From: an uncultured Acetatifactor sp.
GTDB taxonomy: Bacteria > Bacillota > Clostridia > Lachnospirales > Lachnospiraceae
Reading direction: 5' to 3'
Assembly: GCA_910578185.1 (NCBI GenBank)
Contig: CAJTPN010000017.1
Coordinates: forward strand, 1 to 64,000
Length of the DNA: 64,000 bases
Part shown: positions 1 to 8,594 of the stretch, in pieces
Layout: every line of letters starts with the position of its first letter
Numbering within the stretch: the stretch's first letter is position 1
Notes under the pieces: model-generated
Database searches by the model: none
What the model was told of the DNA's origin: nothing
What the model saw: only the letters and a program-made list of their open reading frames with translations
Translations under genes and position numbers: made by a program

Positions 1-37
1 GTTTATTTATGGCCCTTCACGCAGGCAGCAGCGTATC

Positions 38-58
38 ATTATTTATAACAAATAAGGA
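38..58. repeat. Left arm of 21-bp inverted repeat flanking the recombinase gene
   Basis: This 21-bp sequence is the exact reverse complement of positions 1217-1237, and the match stops at both edges. The two arms enclose a single tyrosine recombinase gene plus a promoter. Perfect inverted repeats of this size next to a tyrosine recombinase are typical of invertible DNA switches. The role as a recombination site is inferred; the repeat itself is read directly. Confidence 0.85.
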
Positions 59-65
59 CTTTTTT

Positions 66-94
66 AATATAACAGCATTATTGGGTAATGTCAA
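66..94 (-). promoter_or_regulatory. Outward-facing sigma-A-type promoter inside the left inverted repeat
   Basis: On the minus strand there is TTGACA (94-89), a 17-nt spacer, then TATATT (71-66). The predicted start falls at about position 59, at the edge of the inverted repeat. The promoter points left, out of the window and away from the glycan operon. If the segment between the inverted repeats flipped, it would sit at the right end and read through the right repeat into rfbF at 1322. It is the closest match to consensus near the start of the glycan operon. Confidence 0.7.
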
Positions 95-160
95 TACTTT
101 AAAGTTGCCAATTTATGTCTCAGCCGATAATAATGAATAAAAGCCAAATTTTCCGTTCGT

Positions 161-1087
161 TCACTTCCATTCCAAAAGCTCAACACATTTCCTTTTTTCT
201 TCCAGCTGAGGATGAACATACATGTTTAATGTTGTATTGATTGTAGCATGCCCCAATATTTCGCTGACGCTCTTATAATCAGCACCGCCTTCAATACATC
301 GCGTTGCAAACGTGTGCCGCAGACAATGAAAACGCAGTTCCTTAATGTCATTTTTTTTGAGAAACAGTTTATAAAACCGACGAAAGGTACGGGGCTCCAT
401 GTAATGCTCAGTATCAGTCAGCACATAATGTTCCGCCGTTTTGGAATGAAATGTATTTATAATAGAAAGAATTCGTTTTGAGAGAGGAACTTCCCGCACT
501 GAGGTGGGTGTCTTTGGTGCAGTAATAATGATTTCCGTTTTATTTTCTTCATTTTCGGTATAAATCCGCTGAAGTGTTTTTGTTACGCGAATTGTTCCGT
601 TAATCAGATCAATATCGCCCCATTTCAGGGCACAAAGTTCTCCGATACGCAATCCACTGTTAATACACAATAAAATCCCAAATGTTTTGCAGTTTAAATC
701 TTCAAGCACCGCCTGAATCAACTGTGCCTGTTCTTTTGGATTAAATACCTTTTGTCCTTTTTCCAAATACTGCGGAGCAAAATGGATTTCAATAATTGTA
801 TTTTCCATAAAGCCTTTCCGAGTCGCATATTTTAAAACCTGTTTAATCAACATCACAAGATTTTGCACTGTTGACTTTTTTAAAGCACGCCCATTATCCA
901 TTCCTTTGCACTGCCACAATAAAACAGTGGTTTGAATTCGCTCTTCCGTTACTTCTTCCAGCTGCAGGCTACCCAGAAGAGGCGAAATATAATTAGTTAC
1001 TTCAAAATGATAATACGCATAAGTAGATTCCTTTACATACTCCTTCTTTTCGTTCAGCCACATTTCCAAAACCGTTTGAAATAGCAT
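161..1087 (-). CDS. Tyrosine recombinase (site-specific integrase), probable DNA invertase
   Basis: A 308-residue phage-integrase-family recombinase. An N-terminal SAM-like core-binding domain spans roughly residues 1-105 and the catalytic domain 115-300. The catalytic set is complete: Arg147 (GLRIGE), Lys192, His254-x-x-Arg257 (HCLRH), His280 (LGHA) and the nucleophile Tyr290 (NMYVHP). The start is an ATG with a GGAGGAAG ribosome site just upstream. The gene lies alone between perfect 21-bp inverted repeats, with an outward promoter at its 3' side and the glycan operon on its 5' side. It is therefore more likely a phase-variation invertase acting on those repeats than a phage integrase, and no other mobile-element genes are visible. 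A role as the integrase of an element extending left of the window cannot be excluded. Confidence 0.88.
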   Translation of the reverse strand: MLFQTVLEMWLNEKKEYVKESTYAYYHFEVTNYISPLLGSLQLEEVTEERIQTTVLLWQCKGMDNGRALKKSTVQNLVMLIKQVLKYATRKGFMENTIIEIHFAPQYLEKGQKVFNPKEQAQLIQAVLEDLNCKTFGILLCINSGLRIGELCALKWGDIDLINGTIRVTKTLQRIYTENEENKTEIIITAPKTPTSVREVPLSKRILSIINTFHSKTAEHYVLTDTEHYMEPRTFRRFYKLFLKKNDIKELRFHCLRHTFATRCIEGGADYKSVSEILGHATINTTLNMYVHPQLEEKRKCVELLEWK

Positions 1088-1216
1088 AACGCTTCCTCCT
1101 TTGTTTTAAATTACCTTAGTAGAATACAATAAAAAAAATAAATGAGGTAGTGCCATCCTTGCTGCGTTTTCTTGACAGTAAAGTTATGCGAAATACTCAT
1201 ATTTCACCAGCCCCCA

Positions 1217-1237
1217 TCCTTATTTGTTATAAATAAT
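1217..1237. repeat. Right arm of 21-bp inverted repeat flanking the recombinase gene
   Basis: An exact reverse complement of positions 38-58. It lies 84 bp upstream of the rfbF start, so a promoter delivered to its left side by inversion would transcribe the glycan operon with a short leader. In the present orientation, a TTGACA at 1172-1177 on the plus strand has no convincing -10 box at the right distance. The stretch 1238-1300 is very AT-rich and could hold a weak promoter. Confidence 0.85.
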
Positions 1238-1321
1238 AAATATTTATTTAACAAAATAATATATACTGTCTCCCGCAGCATCTGTCAGCTGGCTGTGCCT
1301 GCGGAAAAAAGGAGTTTTACC

Positions 1322-2101
1322 ATGAAAGTTGTTTTGTTAGCGGGCGGATACGGAACCCGAATCAGTGAGGAAAGCGAATTCAAGCCAAAGCCCATGATTG
1401 AAATAGGCGGCAAACCTATCCTCTGGCATATCATGAAGGGATATTCCGCTTACGGTTTTAACGAATTCATCATCTGTGCCGGGTATAAACAACATGTGAT
1501 CAAGGAATGGTTTGCAGACTATTACCTTCACAACAGCGACATTACCTTCGACTTTGCAGGCGGCAACCGTATGACCATACATAACAACGTGGCCGAACCC
1601 TGGAAAGTCACCATTGTGGATACCGGCTTGGGTACCATGACCGGAGGACGCATCAGACGGATACAAAAATATGTGAGCAAGGAAGACTTTATGGTAACCT
1701 ATGGCGATGGCGTCGCTGATATTGATATCTCTAAACTAGTTGATTTCCATAAAGCCCACGGCAAGATTGCCACCCTTACCGCCGTACATGTGGATCAGCG
1801 CTTTGGTGTGTTGGACATTGACAGACAAAGCTTAAGCGTCAATGCTTTCCGGGAAAAGTCACAGGCGGATGGCTCCCGAATCAACGCAGGATACATGGTA
1901 ATGAAACCCGAAGTTTTTGACTATATCAAGGGAGACGAGACGGTCTTTGAGCAGGAACCACTCCGCACCCTGGCGGCGCAAGGACAGCTGAAGGCATATA
2001 AGCATAACGGTTTCTGGCAGTGTATGGATACCAAGCGGGAGATGGACAAACTGGAAGAATTGTGGGCAAAGGGAAACGCCCCCTGGAAAGTGTGGGAATA
2101 G
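1322..2101 (+). CDS. rfbF: Glucose-1-phosphate cytidylyltransferase
   Basis: Makes CDP-glucose from CTP and glucose-1-phosphate, the entry step to CDP-linked 3,6-dideoxy sugars. The 259-residue product matches the usual family size. It starts with the nucleotidyltransferase signature LAGGYGTR, followed by the KPKPMIEIGGKPILWHI segment. The reading frame stays open upstream to 1172, but the ATG at 1322 is chosen because AAAGGAG sits just before it and the family begins at MKVVLLAGG. It is the first gene of the glycan operon, and rfbG starts 3 nt after its stop. Its transcription probably depends on the orientation of the invertible segment directly upstream. Confidence 0.95.
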   Translation: MKVVLLAGGYGTRISEESEFKPKPMIEIGGKPILWHIMKGYSAYGFNEFIICAGYKQHVIKEWFADYYLHNSDITFDFAGGNRMTIHNNVAEPWKVTIVDTGLGTMTGGRIRRIQKYVSKEDFMVTYGDGVADIDISKLVDFHKAHGKIATLTAVHVDQRFGVLDIDRQSLSVNAFREKSQADGSRINAGYMVMKPEVFDYIKGDETVFEQEPLRTLAAQGQLKAYKHNGFWQCMDTKREMDKLEELWAKGNAPWKVWE

Positions 2102-2104
2102 ACC

Positions 2105-3169
2105 ATGGACACCATTTCATTCTATAGAGGAAAAAAAGTGTTGATTACCGGTCATACGGGATTCAAGGGTGCTTGGCTTTGTCGGATTCTTGTAAATGCC
2201 GGCGCGCAGGTAACGGGCTATGCCCTGAAACCTCCCACACATCCGGATCTTTTTACTGTCTGTGACATAGAAGACGGTATTCGCTCTGTGATCGGGGATA
2301 TCCGGGACAGAAACCGCTTACTGCAGACCTTTGACGAGACCCAGCCGGAACTGGTCTTTCACTTGGCAGCCCAGCCCATTGTGCGGGATTCTTACAAGGC
2401 CCCTGTGTATACTTATGAAACCAATGTGATGGGTACCGTAAACATCTGCGAAGCCGTACGCCTTCACTCCTGTGTAAAATCATTTTTAAATGTAACCACG
2501 GATAAAGTATATCAAAACAATGAATGGGAATGGGGATATCGGGAAAACGAACCCCTGGACGGCTTTGATCCCTACTCCAACAGCAAATCCTGTTCCGAAT
2601 TGGTGACTCACTGCTACATCCATTCCTTTTATGAAGAGCTTGGTGTTGCTGCCTCCACTGCACGGGCAGGAAATGTAATCGGCGGGGGCGACTTTGCCAA
2701 CGACCGGATTATTCCGGACTGTGTGCGGGCGGCGATGGAAGGGAAAGAGATCATCGTGCGCAGGCCCGCTTCCACCCGGCCTTATCAGCATGTGCTGGAA
2801 CCGCTTGCAGTTTATCTTATGATTGCCAAAGCCCAGTATGAAGATATTTCCTATGCTGGTTTTTATAATGTAGGTCCGGACGAAAGCGACTGTATCACTA
2901 CGGGACAGCTGGTGGATCTGTTCTGTAACCGCTGGGGGAGCGGCTTGAAATGGATCAGCCAGCCGGATCAGGGCCCACACGAAGCAAATTTTCTGAAACT
3001 GGACTGTTCCAGGCTGAAACGCACCTTCAACTGGCGGCCCAGATGGGGAGTGGCAGAAGCGGTGGCAAAGTCCGTTGAATGGTACCAGGACTACGCGGCA
3101 GGCAAAGACACAGCGGCGCGTATGGACAGGCAAATCAGGGAATTCTTTTCCGGCATTGAAATAAGCTGA
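2105..3169 (+). CDS. rfbG: CDP-glucose 4,6-dehydratase
   Basis: Converts CDP-glucose to CDP-4-keto-6-deoxyglucose, using bound NAD. This 354-residue extended short-chain dehydrogenase has the N-terminal nucleotide-binding motif GHTGFKGAW and the catalytic YSNSK (Y-x3-K). A TDKVY segment in the middle is also typical of sugar-nucleotide 4,6-dehydratases. The ATG follows the rfbF stop by 3 nt and has only a weak ribosome site, so translation is probably coupled to rfbF. Substrate preference for CDP-glucose rather than dTDP-glucose is inferred from the neighbours rfbF and rfbH and the overall resemblance to RfbG/DdhB. Confidence 0.95.
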   Translation: MDTISFYRGKKVLITGHTGFKGAWLCRILVNAGAQVTGYALKPPTHPDLFTVCDIEDGIRSVIGDIRDRNRLLQTFDETQPELVFHLAAQPIVRDSYKAPVYTYETNVMGTVNICEAVRLHSCVKSFLNVTTDKVYQNNEWEWGYRENEPLDGFDPYSNSKSCSELVTHCYIHSFYEELGVAASTARAGNVIGGGDFANDRIIPDCVRAAMEGKEIIVRRPASTRPYQHVLEPLAVYLMIAKAQYEDISYAGFYNVGPDESDCITTGQLVDLFCNRWGSGLKWISQPDQGPHEANFLKLDCSRLKRTFNWRPRWGVAEAVAKSVEWYQDYAAGKDTAARMDRQIREFFSGIEIS

Positions 3170-3258
3170 TTTCCGAAAGAAAAACACAATACATTGGAAT
3201 TGAAATACAGGAACCAAAACACCTTCCCGCAGACGGACACATTTATAGGAGGACGATT

Positions 3259-4614
3259 ATGGCCAACTGGAATAACGAAGCACAAGCAAGACAACAGATT
3301 AAAGCACTGGTGGCTGATTACTATACCATGTTCAAAAAACCCGGGCAGGATAAGCCTTTCTCCCCAGGAGACAGACTGCCCTATGCCTCCAGGGTCTATG
3401 ACGAAAAAGAAATGTGCAGCCTGGTGGATGCCGCACTGGATTTTTGGCTCACCACAGGAAGATTCTCCGATGCTTTTGAGCGTGATTTTGCCAACTGGAT
3501 CGGCGTTAAATTTGTCAGCCTGGTCAACAGCGGCTCCTCCGCTAACCTCCTGGCCTTTATGGCCTTGACAGCGCCGGAACTTGGCGACAGGCAGATCAAA
3601 AGAGGCGATGAGGTGATTACCGTGGCCTGCGGCTTCCCCACCACTGTAGCACCCATCCTCCAATACGGCGCCGTTCCGGTTTTCGTAGACGTTGCCATCC
3701 CCCAGTATAACATTGATGTGACCTGTTTAGAAAACGCCGTCAGTCCTAAAACCAAGGCCGTGATGATCGCTCATACCCTCGGAAATCCTTTTGACCTGAA
3801 AGCGGTCAAAGACTTCTGTGACAGGCATAACCTATGGCTGGTGGAAGACAACTGCGACGCTCTTGGCTCCCAATATACCATTGACGGTAAGACACGTTAT
3901 ACGGGTACTTGGGGAGACATTGGCACTTCCAGCTTCTATCCCCCACACCACATGACCATGGGGGAAGGCGGCGCTGTTTACACCAATAACCCCCTTCTGC
4001 ACCGCCTGATTAACAGCTTCCGGGACTGGGGGCGGGACTGCGTCTGTCCTTCTGGAAGGGATAACCTGTGCGGCCATCGGTTTGAGGGACAATTTGGCCA
4101 GCTGCCCTCCGGTTATGACCACAAATATGTCTACAGTCACTTGGGATACAACCTGAAGGCAACGGATATGCAGGCGGCTGTGGGGGTAGAACAGTTAAAG
4201 AAGTTTCCCTCCTTCATCGAGGCGCGACGCCATAACTGGGAACGGCTCCGGTCCCGTCTGGAGGGGCTCTCCCATCGGCTTTTATTGCCGGAACCGGCAC
4301 AAAACAGCAGACCTTCCTGGTTTGGCTTCCTGGTCAGTGTCCGGGACGGCGTTGGATTAGATCGCAATCAGGTGACCAAATATATGGAAGACCACAATAT
4401 ACAGACCCGGCTCCTGTTCAGCGGCAACCTGATCAAGCATCCCTGTTTTGACCAGTTAAGGGGAACGTCGGCCTATCGGGTAGTAGGCAGTTTGGACAAT
4501 ACGGACTTTATTATGTCACACTCCTTCTGGGTAGGTGTATATCCGGGTATGACCGATGATAAGCTGGATTATATGGCACAGATCATGAAAGAGGCAGTGA
4601 TGCAAAATCCTTAG
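3259..4614 (+). CDS. rfbH: CDP-4-keto-6-deoxy-glucose 3-dehydrase (RfbH/DdhC/E1 type)
   Basis: Catalyses the PMP-dependent C3 deoxygenation of CDP-4-keto-6-deoxyglucose with a reductase partner (E3). The 451-residue protein has the aminotransferase fold of the DegT/DnrJ/EryC1 family. The usual PLP-binding lysine is replaced by histidine (SFYPPHHMTMGEGG, His230/His231), the hallmark of E1-type dehydrases. The [2Fe-2S] cysteines are present as Cys199, then Cys261-x-Cys263-x7-Cys271, the pattern known for this family. The start has a strong AGGAGG site. No gene for the flavin/Fe-S reductase partner (DdhD/AscD/E3) is in the window, so a reductase encoded elsewhere must supply electrons. Confidence 0.95.
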   Translation: MANWNNEAQARQQIKALVADYYTMFKKPGQDKPFSPGDRLPYASRVYDEKEMCSLVDAALDFWLTTGRFSDAFERDFANWIGVKFVSLVNSGSSANLLAFMALTAPELGDRQIKRGDEVITVACGFPTTVAPILQYGAVPVFVDVAIPQYNIDVTCLENAVSPKTKAVMIAHTLGNPFDLKAVKDFCDRHNLWLVEDNCDALGSQYTIDGKTRYTGTWGDIGTSSFYPPHHMTMGEGGAVYTNNPLLHRLINSFRDWGRDCVCPSGRDNLCGHRFEGQFGQLPSGYDHKYVYSHLGYNLKATDMQAAVGVEQLKKFPSFIEARRHNWERLRSRLEGLSHRLLLPEPAQNSRPSWFGFLVSVRDGVGLDRNQVTKYMEDHNIQTRLLFSGNLIKHPCFDQLRGTSAYRVVGSLDNTDFIMSHSFWVGVYPGMTDDKLDYMAQIMKEAVMQNP

Positions 4615-4755
4615 CTTATCTCACAGCGGCTTTGCCGGAATTACAGCAGATCAAATGAAACTACAGATGCGGAAACGGACAACTTATCAGTAGGATTACA
4701 TGCAGAGATGTGACAGATCAAAGTATCGTCTGTCACGCAGTAAGGGGGAAAATCA

Positions 4756-6600
4756 ATGAAACAGCGTTTGGCTGATTATGTGGCTGACTTTCTGGTAAAA
4801 AAAGGGGTTACAGATTGCTTCAGTGTAGTTGGCGGCGGCGCCATGCATCTAAATGACGCCTTAGGGCATAAAGAAGGGTTGAAAGTAACCTACAATCACC
4901 ATGAACAGGCCTGCGCAATGGCTGCTGAAAGCTATGCACGTCTGGATAACCGTATTGCGGCGGTATGTGTAACCACAGGCCCGGGGGGGACCAATGCCCT
5001 TACAGGCGTGGTGGGCGGCTGGCTGGATTCTATTCCCATGTTTATTATCAGCGGCCAGGTACGTTATGACACCACCGCAAGATATGCCATGCAATATACG
5101 GATGGAATGCCGCTTCGTTCGGTAGGCGACCAGGAATATGACATTGTAAAATCGGTTGAGCCCATGACCAAATATGCGGTCATGTTGGAGGATCCTGCCA
5201 GAATTCGATATATTTTGGAAAAGGGATGGCATTATGCCAACACCGGAAGGCCCGGTCCTGTCTGGGTGGATATCCCGGTGAACTTTCAGGGATGTTATAT
5301 AGATACGGAAACCCTGGAAGCTTATGACCCTGCTGCAGATGCCAACAGCGCCAAGCTTCCACCTCCGGTAGATCAAGAGTCTGTCCATACCATAATAGAA
5401 AAAATCAAAAATGCCAGGCGGCCTGTGTTCTACGCCGGATACGGAATCCGATTGTCCGGCGGGTATGAAGCCTTCCGGAAAGCCATTGACTTATTGAATA
5501 TTCCGGTTGTGACTTATTGGAACGCTGTGGATTTAATTGAAGACGCCCATCCGCTTTACTGCGGACGGGCAGGAAATATGGGGGATCGTCCCGGCAACTG
5601 GGCAATCCAGAACGCCGATTTGATTCTCGCGGTGGGAACACGTATCTCCATCCGTCAAGTGGGGTACAACTGGAAGACCTGGGCAAGAGAAGCGGAAGTT
5701 ATCATGGTGGATATCGACAGGGCGGAAATGAAGAAGCATACCCTGCATGTTGAAATGCCCGTCTGGGCGGATGCCAAAGACTTTCTTTCCAAAATCAACT
5801 CCCTGCTGAAGAATGGCGGTGTTTTATTTCAAAAGGAAGAATGGCTCAGGACTTGTCTTCGCTGGAAAAAGGAATATCCTGCTGTTTTGCCGAAGCATTG
5901 GATGGAAAGTAAAAACGGCGCAAACGTTTATGCTTTTGTGCGTTACCTAAGCAGTTGTCTGCCGGAAAACAGTCTTACGGCAGTTTCCAATGGCGCCTGT
6001 TGTGTGGTGGGAAACCAGGCTTACACCATTCAAAAAGGAAGCCGTATGGTCAACAACAGTGCCATTGCCAGCATGGGTTATGGACTTCCCGCCGCTATTG
6101 GTATCTGTATTGCAGGCAAACGCAAAGATACCATATGCCTGGAAGGGGATGGCAGCATTATGATGAATCTGCAGGAACTACAGACAATATTAACCAATAA
6201 GCTTCCTGTAAAAATTTTTTTGATCAATAACAATGGTTACCATTCCATCCGCATTACGCAGACAAACCTGTTTTCCCATCACAGCAAAGTAGGCATCGGG
6301 ACGGAATCCAATGATCTGTCCTTTCCGGATTACAGAAAAATAGCAGAGGCATTTGGTTATCCTTACCTATGTGCACACAGCAATGAAGAAATGAAAAAAG
6401 CCGTGACACTGGCCTTAAACACAGACGGAGCTGTTTTTTGCGAAATATTTACAGATACGGAACAGGTATGGGAACCAAAAAGCAGTGCAAAGCGGCTTGA
6501 AAACGGGCAACTTGTCAGTCCCCCGCTGGAAGACCTGGCTCCTTTTCTTCCACGCGAAGAGCTGGAAAAAAACATGTTTATTCCTCTGGTAGGTGAATGA
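4756..6600 (+). CDS. ThDP-dependent acetolactate-synthase-like enzyme, probable branched-sugar acetyl transferase (YerE-type)
   Basis: A 614-residue thiamine-diphosphate enzyme with the three-domain layout of acetolactate synthase. The N-terminal domain holds the conserved catalytic Glu50 (YNHHEQACAMAAE), and the C-terminal domain has the ThDP/Mg motif beginning GDGS at 464-467 and running to LINNNGYHS. It lies directly after rfbFGH, which make CDP-3,6-dideoxy-4-keto-glucose. In yersiniose A biosynthesis the ThDP flavoenzyme YerE transfers a two-carbon unit from pyruvate to C4 of that intermediate. I infer the same type of role here from the gene order and family; the sequence alone does not rule out another acyloin-forming reaction. 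A hairpin (4710-4736) lies in the gap upstream. Confidence 0.8.
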   Translation: MKQRLADYVADFLVKKGVTDCFSVVGGGAMHLNDALGHKEGLKVTYNHHEQACAMAAESYARLDNRIAAVCVTTGPGGTNALTGVVGGWLDSIPMFIISGQVRYDTTARYAMQYTDGMPLRSVGDQEYDIVKSVEPMTKYAVMLEDPARIRYILEKGWHYANTGRPGPVWVDIPVNFQGCYIDTETLEAYDPAADANSAKLPPPVDQESVHTIIEKIKNARRPVFYAGYGIRLSGGYEAFRKAIDLLNIPVVTYWNAVDLIEDAHPLYCGRAGNMGDRPGNWAIQNADLILAVGTRISIRQVGYNWKTWAREAEVIMVDIDRAEMKKHTLHVEMPVWADAKDFLSKINSLLKNGGVLFQKEEWLRTCLRWKKEYPAVLPKHWMESKNGANVYAFVRYLSSCLPENSLTAVSNGACCVVGNQAYTIQKGSRMVNNSAIASMGYGLPAAIGICIAGKRKDTICLEGDGSIMMNLQELQTILTNKLPVKIFLINNNGYHSIRITQTNLFSHHSKVGIGTESNDLSFPDYRKIAEAFGYPYLCAHSNEEMKKAVTLALNTDGAVFCEIFTDTEQVWEPKSSAKRLENGQLVSPPLEDLAPFLPREELEKNMFIPLVGE

Positions 6601-6603
6601 CAT

Positions 6604-7539
6604 ATGAAAAGAGTAATCATTACGGGTGCTACCGGTGCAATCGGCGTGGCATTAATACAAGAATTTATCACACGTCGAATTGAAGTTCTGGTTCTTTGCC
6701 GAAAAGGTTCCCGCCGTAATCAAAATATTCCTGTACATCCATTGGTGGAAACAATCTGCTGCCCATTGGAACAGCTTGCGGATTTACAGAATAATACCGG
6801 CAAAACTTACGATACCTTTTACCATCTTGCTTGGGAAGGCACCATGGGCAGCGCAAGAGACGATATGTATCTGCAAAACAGAAATGTACGCTTTACCATG
6901 GATGCTGTCAATGTTGCCCAACGATTTGGATGTAAAACATTTGTCGGAGCCGGCTCCCAAGCCGAATATGGACGTGTGGAAGGCGTCATAAACGGCGAGA
7001 CGCCAACCTTTCCGGAAAACGGTTATGGAATTGCTAAGCTATGCGCGGGACAAATGAGCCGGATTGTATGCGGGCAAAAAAACATAAGACATATTTGGGC
7101 AAGAATATTAAGTATTTACGGCCCTTATGATCAGCCCAATACCATGGTCATGTCTACCATAGGCAAGCTTTTGCAGGGAGAAACGCCTGCGCTGACAAAA
7201 GGTGAGCAAAAATGGGATTACTTATATTCCAAGGATGCCGCAAGGGCGCTTGTTCTTCTGGCCGAACACGGTGTTAATGGGAAAACATATTGCATTGGCA
7301 GTGGAAAAGCTATACCACTGATTACTTATGCCAAACAGATTCGCGATGCCATTGACAAAAACGCTGCTTTGGGCATTGGGGAAATCCCTTATAGTCCCAA
7401 ACAGGTCATGTATTTATGCGCAGACATCTCCGACCTTACAGAAGATACCGGTTTTACACCCGTTTACACCTTTGGCGAAGGGACATTTGACACCGTTACA
7501 TGGTACAAACAACATTATGGCAACAGCATACCAATTTAA
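6604..7539 (+). CDS. NAD-dependent epimerase/dehydratase (SDR), sugar-nucleotide reductase
   Basis: A 311-residue extended short-chain dehydrogenase/reductase. It begins with the Rossmann motif GATGAIG and carries the active-site Tyr-x3-Lys in NGYGIAK. It starts 3 nt after the stop of the ThDP enzyme, so the two are probably translated together. In the yersiniose pathway a reductase (YerF) follows YerE and reduces the keto group on the added side chain. That is the best guess for this protein, with CDP-sugar 4-ketoreduction or epimerisation (abequose- or paratose-synthase-like) as alternatives. The family is secure, but the exact reaction is inferred from context. Confidence 0.8.
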   Translation: MKRVIITGATGAIGVALIQEFITRRIEVLVLCRKGSRRNQNIPVHPLVETICCPLEQLADLQNNTGKTYDTFYHLAWEGTMGSARDDMYLQNRNVRFTMDAVNVAQRFGCKTFVGAGSQAEYGRVEGVINGETPTFPENGYGIAKLCAGQMSRIVCGQKNIRHIWARILSIYGPYDQPNTMVMSTIGKLLQGETPALTKGEQKWDYLYSKDAARALVLLAEHGVNGKTYCIGSGKAIPLITYAKQIRDAIDKNAALGIGEIPYSPKQVMYLCADISDLTEDTGFTPVYTFGEGTFDTVTWYKQHYGNSIPI

Positions 7540-7620
7540 GATTAAGGAACCGCTTCCTTTGCAGATCATGCAAAAGCAACAAGCGCGCTAAGGCAAAGCC
7601 GGACGCGTCGGAGGATTCAG

Positions 7621-8553
7621 ATGAAAAAAATCAGTATACTGATTCCCTGTTATAACGAAGAAGAAAACGTCGGTCCTATGAGTGAGGCTATCATAACTCT
7701 TTTCAGGGATGAATTAAAAAACTATGACTACGAATTACTCTTCATTGATAACGACTCACAGGATAACACACGGCTGCTTTTAAGGGAAATTTGTGAAAAA
7801 AACAAAAAAGTAAAGGCCATCTTCAACGCTAAAAATTTCGGACAATTTAATTCTCCTTTTCACGGAATTTTACAGACATCTGGAGATTGCGTTATTTCCA
7901 TGGTATGCGACTTTCAGGATCCCATCGAATTAATTCCACAATATATCAGAGAATGGGAAAAAGGATATAAGATTGTGATTGGTATCAAAACCAGCAGCAA
8001 AGAGAATCCGCTTATGTATCGTCTTAGGGGATTGTATTATAAGTTTATAAAAAAGTTTTCGGATGTGGAACAAATTGAACATTTTACAGGATCCGGGCTT
8101 TATGACAGAGCATTTGTGGAAGTATTAAGAGACCTGAAGGATCCGACACCATTTTTGAGAGGAATTGTTGCAGAGCTGGGCTTTAAACGCAAAGAAATCC
8201 CCTATGAACAACCCAATCGGCGAGCCGGAAAAACCCACAATACTTTTTATAAGCTTTATGACGCGGCAATGTTAAGCATTACCTCATATACCAAAATCGG
8301 CCTCCGAATGTGTACCTTCTTTGGTATCTTAAGCGGTGGGGCCAGCGCTGTCATTGGCGTTGTGTATTTGATTTGGAAATTGGTTTGCTGGGATAGCTTT
8401 GCTCCCGGGATGGCGCCTGTTTTAATCGGAATGTTCTTCCTGGGCGCGATACAGTTATTTTTTATTGGCTTCATCGGGGAATACATTTTGAGTATCAACC
8501 AACGGGTAATGAACAGGCCGCTGGTGATTGAGGAAGAGCGGATTAATTTTTGA
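7621..8553 (+). CDS. Glycosyltransferase family 2, membrane-anchored (GtrB/DPM1-like)
   Basis: A 310-residue inverting glycosyltransferase of the polyprenyl-phosphate-sugar type. The N-terminal GT-A domain starts SILIPCYNEEENV, has a CDFQDP metal/donor segment near residue 100, and a QPNRRAGKT stretch corresponding to the QxxRW-like region. Two hydrophobic segments at about residues 222-250 and 258-285 anchor it in the membrane. It probably loads a sugar onto undecaprenyl phosphate, or starts or extends the lipid-linked repeat unit. The start has GGAGG 6 nt upstream. It overlaps the open frame of the next gene only upstream of that gene's likely start. Confidence 0.87.
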   Translation: MKKISILIPCYNEEENVGPMSEAIITLFRDELKNYDYELLFIDNDSQDNTRLLLREICEKNKKVKAIFNAKNFGQFNSPFHGILQTSGDCVISMVCDFQDPIELIPQYIREWEKGYKIVIGIKTSSKENPLMYRLRGLYYKFIKKFSDVEQIEHFTGSGLYDRAFVEVLRDLKDPTPFLRGIVAELGFKRKEIPYEQPNRRAGKTHNTFYKLYDAAMLSITSYTKIGLRMCTFFGILSGGASAVIGVVYLIWKLVCWDSFAPGMAPVLIGMFFLGAIQLFFIGFIGEYILSINQRVMNRPLVIEEERINF

Positions 8554-8594
8554 ACAAAATATATAACATTCTACAAACGGAAAGGAAATGCATA

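Noticed and set aside
161..1087. Recombinase as the integrase of a prophage or ICE
   Set aside because: No phage, relaxase or excisionase gene follows, and perfect inverted rather than direct repeats flank it. The inversion model fits better, though the left flank is not visible.
2486..3217. Minus-strand frame of 243 codons under rfbG
   Set aside because: It is antisense to rfbG, which has intact active-site motifs.
3194..3568. Plus-strand frame overlapping the start of rfbH
   Set aside because: The rfbH frame has an AGGAGG site and full family motifs; the other frame has none.
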